Positions 48,272 through 60,000 of a DNA stretch of 64,000 bases are shown piece after piece (the first letter of the stretch is position 1; each line of letters starts with the position of its first letter). The position numbers and the translations under genes were made by a program. Source of the DNA: Gordionus sp. m RMFG-2023 (taxonomy: Eukaryota; Nematomorpha; Gordioida; Chordodea; Parachordodidae); NCBI RefSeq assembly GCF_954871325.1, contig NC_088776.1, positions 23,484,508-23,548,507 on the forward strand, read 5' to 3'. The notes under the pieces were generated by a model. That model saw nothing but the letters and a program-made list of their open reading frames with translations, made no database searches and was not told the origin of the DNA.

Positions 48272-48590
48272 TAGTGATCTGCATCGGGCCTAATTTTTCA
48301 AGCCCGGCCCAAATTTTTTATAAAGTTTTGCCCGGCCCGACCCGAACCCGAAATTTATTTTTAAAAATTTTGCCGGCCCGAATTTATTTGAATATAGAAA
48401 TTCTTATAATTACTCAAAATAAATGATATATGTTATATGACGTCTACTTTCTATAAATAAAATCACATATTTTTATTTTCCATAAAATATTCAACATAAA
48501 ATTTATAAATTTAGATATATTTAAAAATAATTTTAAGGCCCGACCCGGCCCGGCCCGAATTTTCTTAAAAAATATTAGGGCAGATCTCTA
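48272..48590. mobile_element. Complete MITE, TAGAGATCTGCA / GGCCCGG family
   Basis: Ends TAGTGATCTGCA and GCAGATCTCTA, 319 bp in total, flanked by TTTTATAT and TTTTATAA (seven of eight bases equal), as expected for a hAT element. Subterminal blocks AAGCCCGGCCC, GCCCGGCCCGACCCGA and CCCGACCCGGCCCGGCCCG border an AT-rich centre. Confidence 0.8.
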
Positions 48591-48599
48591 TTTTATAAT

Positions 48600-49360
48600 A
48601 TCCTTTATATTTTTAATATAAATATGGAATTCATGGGAACTCGGAATATTAATTTTAAATTATTTGCTGAGGGCAATTTTAAAATTTGATTTGACCGGAA
48701 AAATATACATGCAGAGTACCTATCCTATATATTTCAGACAATTTTTGCCAAAAACCTTTGTGTGGTTTTTCATTTATATGAAAGATAATATAAATTATGA
48801 GTTGCTCAAGAGTTTTGGCAAATTTATCTGAAATTCAAAGTGTGGGAATTGCACATGATTTTTTATATATAAAAATCACTTCACTAGATGATTTAAAATT
48901 GAGATGTTCCATATACCAATATGATAAATAGATAATATTTTGTCAAACTATGTTGTTGGATAGTATTTAAATATATATTTAGATGGTAATGGATTAATTA
49001 TGATTTAATTTGATATCTAATAGGACTGTGAGAAAATTATTAATTGTTAGTTAATTAAATTAATAAATATTAACTCAAGCATATATCAGATATCAATGAA
49101 AATCTTTAAAGTGGCCCCTAATTTACATTATAACTTACCCATGCAGAGGGAAATTGGAAAACTAGATAAAGCTTTTGGAGATATAAAAGCGAAGGTTACT
49201 GATATTAGTATAAATAAATCTTCCTATTAGCCATATATTTCTCAGTCACCCTGCAAAGGTTTATTAGCTAAATACCGATAATACTAAAAGCAGCTTGGCG
49301 AATCTTGATGGGTGCAGTATTCAGGTTGCAGTTACTTTTATATGATTTTGAATGCTTGAA
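48600..49360. other. AT-rich spacer, one short open stretch
   Basis: From about 49,140 the plus strand reads MQREIGKLDKAFGDIKAKVT before a stop. No family or exon borders could be assigned. Confidence 0.3.
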
Positions 49361-49363
49361 ACT

Positions 49364-49567
49364 AGTGTTGTTAAATGGCTCAATTTGAGCCGATTACGGC
49401 TAACTCAATATTTTATCCAAAAAATATTACACAAGTCTGAAAATTTTGCTTATAGGTGGCACACAAGTTCGGACATCCATTAGCGAAATCTCGAGGCTTA
49501 ATCAATATTTTTCTGGCTAAAATATTGAGTTCATCGTTTTTAAAATCGGCTCAAATTGAGCTGTTCT
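49364..49567. mobile_element. MITE of the TTGTTAAA family, copy 2
   Basis: GTGTTGTTAAATGGCTCAAT and, inverted, AACAGCTCAATTTGAGCCGA are the ends. The interior has AAATCTCGAGGCTTAAT and TCTGGCTAAAATATTGAGTT as in copy 1 at 28,491. Target duplication unclear. Confidence 0.65.
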
Positions 49568-50564
49568 GCTTGAGCTTATTCGCACAATAACTAAAAAATA
49601 TGGTTATATTATTCAATAATTAACATATATCCCTCCTATGAGGTTTAGAAACAGGGATTTTCTCACAAATTAATGAGGTCAACCTAAACAGGTACCATTA
49701 ATGGGTTACATTCAGATCGAGTTTAGAATCTAGTTATTATCAACTATCCTTTTGACCTTGATTTGAATGCAACCGTACTTTTGAAATTTTTCAATTTGGG
49801 GAGCAGTCTAAACCGTTTTAGTTAATCTTCACTAATACAAACCAACATGTTATAACATCTACTCAAAATACTATTAACCAAAAAAGATGGATTACCAGAA
49901 ATAAAATTTTTAGAAAAAATATACGTCATATTAAAGTGCTTTATTCGGGAGTGGTTGCAATGGAGCGATTCCCATTAAATTGGGAGAAAAATTACAAATG
50001 AGAATTCTATGATCCAGTTTTTGGTTAGGTCGTGGTTACAAATGCCAAGTGATTTAGGGGAAAAAAGAGGAGCCAATTATTAGAGGTGATTTGTAAGTTA
50101 TATCTTAAGTTTGTTTGGAATGTATCAATATGGACAAATAGACATGCAAAAATCTGAAAGAATCGGGTGTAGAAGAAACTATGTAATACATGTCTTAGAG
50201 AAATTAATTACAAATGCCTACCTCTAGCTACTTCATTGTTAAAAGAGTAAAGGGATTAATATACTTAAGTTCTTATAAAAAATGAGATGCTAGTTAGAAC
50301 ATAATTTAATCATGTCATAATAAATTATTTTCTCCACCTGAAGAGTTTCATGGGTATTCTTGAAATAAACATAAATTCCAAATATTAAGATGAATATATT
50401 ACGATAAGAGAATTTTATATAGCTTGTGATATAGTAGAAAATTATCATTAAATTGATATAATATTTTAAAGTAAAAATGACATAAAATATATGGAAAGAA
50501 GCCAATTTCACAAGAATCTCAAAAGCAAAATGAGGGCTTTGTGGATCTTGTTATTGAGGAAATT

Positions 50565-50720
50565 GGCCAATATTATACATAACACTTCCTAATTCTGTTT
50601 CTTCAGAAAGAAAATGGTCGGTTTGGGTAAGAATTAGACAACAGGAAAATTGCTAAGAGTATATCAAAATTAATAAAATACTCTGTTTAAGATTGAGTCA
50701 GAGAGCCAGACGAAATATCA
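50565..50720 (+). mobile_element. hAT transposase C-terminal scrap
   Basis: ITLPNSVSSERKWSVW is the dimerisation block and resembles the STSSSERNWSVW block of the 10.9-kb element, so this is probably a relic of the same or a sister family. The rest of the element was not recognised in 49,570-51,300. Confidence 0.6.
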
Positions 50721-51303
50721 ATGCTATAGTAAATCGAAATATTAAACTTAATTATCTATTCATTTATGACTATATTGTATATTGAGAATATATAGTAGGT
50801 ATATTTGTAGTATTCTATCTCTTGTTCCAATTTCATAATAGTGATTTTAAAAAATTGACATCCTACTATTTTCATAAGGGTATGAACTCACAAAAATAAT
50901 AAGTATAGGAATTTATAACGTAATTATGGTTTTCTGGAGAACTTCAATAAAATTTTTCTAGGTGAGATGAAACAAAAATCCTAATTTTAAATTACAAAAA
51001 ATATTAACGTATTCTTCTATATTTAAGTAAAATAAGTATTTTTCCTTTAAATTGTCCCATAAAAATAATTTCACGAGTAATTCTTAATTTTTATTAACAG
51101 ATTTTAAAAATAAATAAAATAAAAACATAGTACTATTTATTAGGCTAATATACTCGGCGGGTCATGAGTAGGTCCTAGCCATTTTTTGAAAATTAGACTC
51201 CTAAGAGCCTTTCAAATTATAAAAATCTTATTATTTAATTTATTTAAATATAAAATCTAGTAACATGATTTGAATTAAAATCATTAGAGATGTGAAATCT
51301 TAA

Positions 51304-53335
51304 TAAGTATGCAGGTGCGGACTGGCCATAAGACCAGGTGGGCATTTTGCCCACGAGGCCACGAGAAAATGTCGATTTTTGAGGCCGATCAGAGGAAAAT
51401 ATCAAAAAAGAGGCCGATTAGAAAAAAAATAAATTATTATGTTCACATTATGTTCTCTTATCATTTATTTATTTTTAATGATATCTCTATGATTTGAATA
51501 GCACATTCCTTGACAATTGTCATGTCGTTTACTATAATTTAATGCATAAAATACCAGTAACGTCGCTTGACGCTATACATCATTACCACATTCTTTCCTT
51601 TGTTTTTTTTCAAATGAAGTAAAAACGCTTCCGTTTGAGTAGAGTGAAAGCTAAGTTTTGATTAATTCATTGTATAACATTTTTATACATTGATTTATTT
51701 AGTAGAAATAATATAGCCAACATTTCTTGTTCTTAATTAATTGAAATCAAATAAAACCCAGGTCGGTGAATCAGATAAAAGGATGGATGTTTGGGTGAAA
51801 CAGAATAATTCATCTGGCCAAAATAAGTTGAGAAAGCTGCAAAAAATAGGTTAGATAAAGTGGTGGGAACGTGAAAAAGCCCTTAGAGGATATATGGTAA
51901 AGATAGCTTGCTCCCAATAACGATAAATGCACTTCAATTTATAAATAGATAATAAATCATTTTGAGACAAAATTTGATAATTTATGTAAATTTAAGACTT
52001 TAAGTATAGCCATAATATATTTGGAAATTTTTGAAATAATTGAGCCACTGTCATATCTTCAAACTAAATAATTTGGTACTTTGTCAGTATGGAAAATGAT
52101 TCGATTCAAAATAAAGCAATAAAATGGCTTCTAATTTAAATGAAACACTTTAATATTTAAAGCTCCCGGAGAGTATAAGGGTACAGAATGCTCTGCCAAG
52201 AAATCGAATATGACGAGCGAAGAGAATATATAGTGACAAATGCTAAGATAAAGGTCCTCAAGAATCGATTGATCTTTATAGGTTCGGAGTTATTCGTCCT
52301 ATAATTGATCAAATTATAAACAGCGTGTCGGAACGGCTCTCTGCGAATTGAGAGCTTTTTTTGAATGTGCAATATTTGCATCCTAGACATTTTGATGAAA
52401 TAAATAGTAAAGATATATATATTGAGTGTTAAATTACGTAACGAATAATGTTCATTTGCCAGTGTATTCAAAGATTTGGTAGAATTTAATGAAACGGACG
52501 GGATCGTATATACAAGTGAGGAGTCAAATGAAGAAGATGGAATATTAAAATATGATAATAACTCAGAGTATCATAATAAATGTAACAAGTGTTTAATGTG
52601 TGTATGAAATTTTTAAAAGATGAAATATGCATACAAGTGACATTAATTTATTTTTGGCATATGAATGCATTTTAACTTTGTCATTTACGCAGATTATTTG
52701 CGAAAAAACATTTTGTAAATTAAAAATTATAAAAATAAGCTGAGAGCTAATATTGACCATAAAAATTAGAAGCGTTTGTCAGTTGAATGAGAACCATTAG
52801 CGCAGATTGAACTAGAAGATATTCTTGTATATTTGCGCAAAGGTTCAAAGTTAATGAGAGATTTATATATATTTCCTTAATTCTTTTATTTGAATTTTAT
52901 TACAATATGATCGGTGCCTGATTTTATAAGTGCAGCAATTTTATACGCTGTAATATTGTATAACTGATAACTGCAATAATTTTATATGTGTAATTAATTG
53001 ATTTAATATATTGAGTACGTATTTTTTTTTATATTTAACATGTGATGTATTTTTATATTGGCAATGAATATGATTTTAGATGTGCATTTTTAAAAAATAA
53101 AATATATGATTGCTATTCTTTTTTTTTACTAAAAATGTAAATCTTTTGAACTTATTTTCAAAAATAAGAAGTAATAAATATCATGTAAATCGAAGAAGCC
53201 ATATAAAGGAACCCGGGCAAAAGCGGGCCGAAGGCCCGCAAAATTGAAATATGGGGGCGAAGCCCCATATAAATGAGGCCGCTATAAAAAATTCCCACGA
53301 GGCCGTAGCGTCGCCAGTCCGCCCCTGTAAGTATG
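51304..53335 (+). mobile_element. Decayed hAT element with perfect 8-bp target duplication
   Basis: The element is 51312-53327 (2,016 bp). It begins CAGGTGCGGACTGGC and ends GCCAGTCCGCCCCTG, and TAAGTATG flanks it at 51304-51311 and 53328-53335. Plus-strand relics of the transposase are RMDVWVKQNN with KWWERE downstream (about 51,780-51,890), and KLKIIK..LRANIDHK with RLSVE*EPLAQIELEDI (about 52,715-52,830). The latter is the dimerisation region of TTF-finger hAT transposases. Many stops and shifts are present. Hairpins sit near both ends: GTGGGC/GCCCAC at 51338-51354, GCGGGCC/GGCCCGC at 53223-53239 and ATGGGG/CCCCAT at 53251-53268. Confidence 0.9.
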
Positions 53336-53339
53336 TACA

Positions 53340-54004
53340 TTAGAAATAATATCCTTTAATAATATATTCATCAAACCTATTTTTGCAATCTTTTTTTAAT
53401 AGTCATTTAAAAAAAAATAGTTTTATAAAATAATATAATATTTATATTTATGAATTTGTCAAAAAAAATCGATAAGTTATGTAGTTATCTCAATTTATGC
53501 AATATTTTATTTTATTCTTTGTAATTGCAATAAAATTATTTTATATGAATTAGCTTATAATTGATGTGATCTAATTTACTATGGAAAACAATTTTTTTTA
53601 AAATTAAAATAGAAACCGGGTGTAGTTTTTTTGTGAAGGGGGCGGGGGGTATGCCTCTGAGTTACAATGCTTGTGCATATCTAACGTCATGTGATCATAT
53701 TTTCACCAATTAGATTGCTAATTGACATATTCAAAATTACATTGTTTTATATCCAATTATAGGGTAATAATAAATATGCTATACATAAAAATGAATTACC
53801 GGAGAGGAGATAAAAAAAGTCAAGGTAATCGTGTTTTAAAGCAGGTATTATATAAATTTTTATTTTTGGCTATATATAATACATTTATTGTTATTTAATA
53901 CTTAACGCTTATGTTAAAAACTTATAATTTAAAAATTCTAAACCCTCTAAAGACAACATCCATATTTTATTAAAGATGAATGTATGATAATATGATAAAT
54001 GTAC
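53340..54004. other. AT-rich DNA between the hAT element and the muscle gene
   Basis: The next 3' exon of the muscle gene was not found here, so the intron after 54005 probably extends into or past the transposon. A G-rich patch (GGGGGCGGGGGG) lies at about 53,637-53,648. Confidence 0.4.
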
Positions 54005-57000
54005 CCCTAGAGAGGAAAGATGAACTTTGTAATGGTTCACTCAAACCAATATCATTTTGTGCTTGAATTCTAATTATGTAATCCTGATTTGGTTTCAAGT
54101 TTTTGATAATAGCCATTAGAGTATCACCAGATACTTTTACAAGAGGCTCCCAGGTTAAACCATTGTTGGAGGATATTTGTAATATATAGTTTCTAATTGG
54201 GGATCCTCCGTCTGAGTCAGGAGGGTTCCATCCTATTTCGAAATTTCGACTTCCTTCAGGTATTTCTCGAATTATTACAGGCCCTTTAGGAGGAGAAGGT
54301 ACGGCTTTTTGGAGGTTAAAACAAAAAATATATTTTGCAAAGGATAGCTAGAATTAGCTAAAATTAAATAAAAGCTATATATAGACATACTCAATATTCT
54401 GGAAATTTTAATAGGTGTAGTTGTAACAGCAGGTTGACTTGTTCCTATCTGGTTAAAAGCGAAAACTCGTAAATAATATTCTTCGTTAACTTCGATGTTT
54501 TTGTCAACTAAGTATGCCATGTGATCTTTTAAACAGGTTAAATCATTAATATCCGTTATATGAATCCATTTTTGGGATGAGGCTTTTCGAATTTCTAATA
54601 TATATCCAAGAATTTGAGAACCACCGTCTGTTTCAGGTTTATCCCACTCTAATGATATACCTATTTTTTCGCGAAGATTTGATGCCTTTAAATTGAGAGG
54701 TGGTGAGGGGACATCTAAAATTAACAAAAAGAAGTTTCCTTCGTATATAATAATAAATGATATTTTTCGTTTTTTTTCTTTATAACTTTAATTTTTAGTA
54801 CAATTTAGTTATGCCTTTATCTCATAGTCAAACAAAATTGTTGAAACAAGTTAAAAATATAAAATTTGCATATAATTTTTTAAACTGTTTGATTTGTTTT
54901 TATGCTTGATATTGTGTAGGTAGGTGGTAGAGATAGTACTAAGAAATTTTTTTTATTTGAAAATAAAATTATTTAATTTGCAAAAATTGTTAAGATAACA
55001 ATATTCTTAACAAATTTTGCAAGTTAAATAATATCATTTGCAAATAAATGGAAATGTTTTCCATCAAATCTGCACAATACTATATTAGTTTAAACAAATA
55101 TATTCTCAAAAAATAATCCCTGGAAATAAATATGCTAAAGAGATACGATGATGATTATAAATAAAATAAATTTTTTAATTTTTTAAATTACATCATTTAA
55201 TATTTTTAAAACGGGTTATAGCTTATAAAAAGATTCGAATAACTCTTAATTTTTTTAAAAAGGTTCGGTACATTCATTAAAAAATACCAAAATATATAGG
55301 TTAGGTTTTCATGATTCTGTTCAACACTCTGGTATTTATCATTTTATAATAATTAAATTATTAATATTAGAGACCTGAAGCGCAGAAAAAATATATTTAA
55401 ATTATATCAATTGAGTTAAAAAAAACATATAATGTGGAGCATTTAATTTCTTTTACTGTTCATATTTTCAATTTCCTTTTAAAAGAATTTGAAAAATACC
55501 GCCAATATTATTCAAAATAGCCATATCTTAAGAGTTCCGGATAGGGCCAAAAAATTATCAAAAATAATAATCTATTTTTTATTGTATATTTGGTATAATT
55601 AATTTTAATTTATAATTGATATGCTATATTTAATTTATGAATTATTTTCTATAAAATGAAGTTCGAATTCGGGGATGCATTTCTTTTTCAGAAAAGAACG
55701 GTCTGATCCCATCAAAATAGAGACATAGGAAAATAGCAATACATAAAATATATTTTTAATTAACTAACCTCAAAGTCCTCTAACACAGGGAGTTCCTTCT
55801 ATAAAATATTTATATTCCAATCCAAAATTTAATTTATTTTTTTACAAATTGATTGGAATATGATTAAACATCTAAAAACTAGGCATTCAAATTTAAATCT
55901 TGTTATAAATAAATTAAGCATTATTGGTATCAAGAGAAAATTTGGGCTTAAGTATATATTTGTATAAAGCAGTATAAAAAAAATAATTAGCCATTATAGA
56001 GAAAACGGGCGTGGATATTATGAAAGATGAGGACGATTTCAACAATTTTCTCAATGGCTGCCATATTACATAGAATTTAAAAATTCGAGTTTATATTATT
56101 TTTCTCAGTTTTACTAAAAATACTCTCAATCGTACGTTTAGCGTGTGAAAGATTGCAGATGATGTCGAAGTATATCATTTTTTTCTATGAAAATTCAATT
56201 TATCGTGTAGCACTAATACAATTTCTAATTAAAATAGAATATTATTGTTAACTTTTATACTTATTGTAAATATATTATATAAAAGATATAAAAGATTAAT
56301 TCATAATAAATTGATCTAGCCTATCTCCACTATCAAAATTCATTAATGTCATGGAATTTAAGAGCCACCGGATAGATTTGAATTTGAAGAGAAAGATGTT
56401 ATTTTTTAAAGATTAAATTATGTTGATACATTTTATTTATCTTTTTGGTTGTATATTATATATATTACTCAAATTTACATGAATAAATAATTTTTCTACT
56501 TTTTAATAATTATTCTTAACTTGATGTTGTTTCACTGGTGAAATATATTTTATACAATATTACTTATTATGATGTAAATTAAATTAACTTTATATGTTCT
56601 CTGCATATTTCTTTATTAATATAATGGTAATGATTAATGAACATAACCATAATGTAATTATTTAAAAATTATAATAATTTATAAATTTACCTGCTTTGAT
56701 AGATGCTGGTATCATTAAATCATCTTCCAATTCAGCTGGAAGACTATTTCCTACTATGTTTGTGGCCTTTACCCTAATTCTATAAGTCTTCTGAATTGAT
56801 AAATCTGTCAACATAATAGAAAATATATCCCATTTAACAGTCATAATATGAATCCAATTTTCCTTGGCTTTTTCTCTAATTTCTATAGCATAGCCTATTG
56901 TTACGATAATATTTAATTAAAAAAAGGAGAGTATTAATATTACTAATTATTGGAGAGCCCCCGTCATTCAAAGGTTTCTCCCATTTAAATATTATATTCA

Positions 57001-60000
57001 CATCTTTGTATTGAATTGATAACTTTTGAGGAGGAGAAGGAACGGCTTAAAAAAATTAATTATATGATTATAGTATATTCTAGTATAGGGGATCTAGAAA
57101 TCATGTAAAACTTTAAGGGAAGCCTTGGATTCTTGAATATCGTAGGGTAATGTATTTCTTACGAGTAGGAACCGGTCTAGTTTCGGGTGAGCCGGACATC
57201 ATTAAAAAAATATTAACTCTATATCCTGACTCTTTCTTTCCTAGTTGAATTTCACGAATAATATGAAGAAAAAAACACTAGAAAAATTAAAAATAAAACA
57301 CAATAAAAATAGATAAAAACCGAATAAGGAAGTCAATTAGAGAGAAATATTATTTTACTTTTTCTTTTCACTATTTTCATAAAAAAATAAGTGAAAAGAA
57401 TAAATTAAACTGGTAGAGAAACCATGAAAATAATTTTCAAAAGTTAAGAAAACAAGAAACTATATGCTATACAGGCTCCTTGCAAAATTTTTCAACTGCT
57501 GATCGTATTTTAGGAGAAAGAAGTGGGCGACTGATTTATTTATTTAAACATATTCAAAATGATCTCATTTAATTTTCTAAATGTCAAGCCCTGAAATGCC
57601 CGACCTGAAATAAAAATTATTTGTCGCCGGTCCGACCCTAATTCATTTAAATATATAAAGATTTAATTTTTTTATTGTAAAAAAAATATTCTACAAATAA
57701 AAATTATTAGAGCTATGTTTCTTGTAAAAATTTTAAAATATATCAATTTATTTGACAAAATTTAATACCATATTTTAAAATTTAAGCCAGACCCGGCCAG
57801 AAATTTTTTTAAAAAATATTAGGCCCGATCCACCCCGAAACCAAATTATTTCTATTCTAAAAAATGAACCCGGGCTCGGGCCGGATCGTGATTAGTAGAT
57901 TCTAATATAAATAAAATAAAAAAATTAACATTTTAAAATTGTCAGAGCGATTGCTGGATTTTAAAATTTATTCGTAACTATGAAAGAATAGAGAATAAAT
58001 TATTAAATAGTCAAATGAAACTATAAAAGATCGTCTCCGTTATTTAAGATATAGCGATTTAAGTCAAAATGCTCACTTGAAATGACTCGTCATTTTAATT
58101 TGACAAAAAGCTTTATAATTACCTTCGATTACCTCTAAATCACTTAACGGTATCTCGAATCCATGGGCAAAACTTAAATATATCATAAAAAATTAAAATT
58201 ATGATAATAATTTTTAAGGAATGTTAAATATATATCTTAGTTAACATTTGCCTTGTTTGTATAGAATGATATAATAAATGTGTTACCCATAACAGATATA
58301 TGACCTCGAGTCTCTTTATTTTTGTAATGGCAAGAGTAGTTTCCCTCTTGATCCTTTTTGATAGATTTGATAATAAGTGTGTATTGCAAACCCTCTTTTT
58401 CTAGCTTCATATTTTGTTTTTCAAACTCATTAATAATTATAGAATTCTTTTTCCAAATAATTTCTTCTTCAAAAGGGGGTCCATTGAAGGTAACGGTCAT
58501 TATCACCGAGGAGCCTTCATTAACTTCTTGATCGCATAAACCTTTCATAAAATCTATTTCTAAATAATGAATTATATTTTATTATATAGTATATTAATAA
58601 TAAACTTAGAATAAATATAAGTTATATAACAAAAAATAAGGACAACTTTTCACTGATGATTTTAAGAATAAAATCATTAACTCTTTAAATAATAAATTAA
58701 AATAATTTTAGCATATACTAGAGTTAAATGTATTATAACCATTTTGCAAAATGCATGAGCTTAACACTGTAAAAATAAGAAGATATGATTCTTATATGTA
58801 GGCCTTTTTAAAATAATCTACTGTTTATTTTATTTCATTAAGATTAACAAAATAAATAAATTTTTGAACCACCCGTTATAAAGGTTTTTTGATTTATTAA
58901 GTGACTGTTTCTAAAAACGTGGATTACAAATAAAAAATATAAGAATTTTTATTGACTTAGAAGCCTAAATCAAGCGAGAGATCAGATAATGTTTAAATAT
59001 AGCGCGATAGTCATGTTTTTAAATGTATTTGCAATTCGCGCTATAACACTGAGATAAAAATTTATTTGGTTAGTTCTACAGACTTGCATCTTAAAAAAAT
59101 CAAATAAGTATCAAGGAAATAATTGGTAAACCTAAAAATAATGAAGATCCGATAAATATCCAAGGAGATTAAGAGAGGAAGTGTATATCAGAGATAAACT
59201 TATGGACCAGAACGTGATAATCAAAATGGACGTTATATTTGCAGGATAATAATGAGAAAATTCTGGAGGAAACAAGAAATACTTCCGGTCGATTTAGAAA
59301 AGGTCAGAAAAAAGGTTTTAATGGAGAAAATTATATTGAAATAAGATTTAGGGTGGTAGAAGAGGAGTTAACTCCTGAAAAATTAAAAGATTTGATTAGG
59401 AAGGATTCCAGGTTGCTATAAACTGAACCGATAGAATCCAATAGAAAATGAATGGATGAGAGGACAATACGAATGATAGGAAGGGTACTGGTTATCCTTT
59501 AGCAGAGAAGAGATATGACGAATAAATTGACAAAAATATATAATAAATAAATTAAGATAATAAAGCTAGTAAATTCAAGGTCTAGACTGGGTATAGATTG
59601 AAGAAATTTACGGAGATAAGAAAAAAGAATATTAAGAAGATATTGCCTCATAATATGGTCAAATAAATAAATAATTTGATGAATATATTTTACCTAAATT
59701 TTCATAAAAAATAAATAGTATGATTTTATAGTCAATATATTTTTAAATAAGTAATACATAATTTTATATAATGATTAATGAGAATTTAATTCTAACCTAG
59801 CCCGTTTTGCATGGTGTAAATAGTTCACTCTACTATACTAAAGTGACGATATGCTCATTATATTTAGTATTAGGAGATTTTTTTTTTAATTTATAAAATT
59901 AAAGAAATATAGTAAAACAAATAAAAAATTAAAATGGGATTTTAAAATAGCAAAAAGAAATTGTTTAAATTTTCTAAAAAACAAAGGATATTTCTTAAAG

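Noticed and set aside
52157-52471. 104-codon minus-strand frame within the 51.3-kb element
   Set aside because: The transposase relics of this element read on the plus strand. The minus frame is a shadow.
59239-59421. 60-codon open frame as a stand-alone small gene
   Set aside because: It lies within a broken Maf-derived copy, has no splice or promoter context, and no family was recognised. Kept only as part of the pseudogene entry and a finding.
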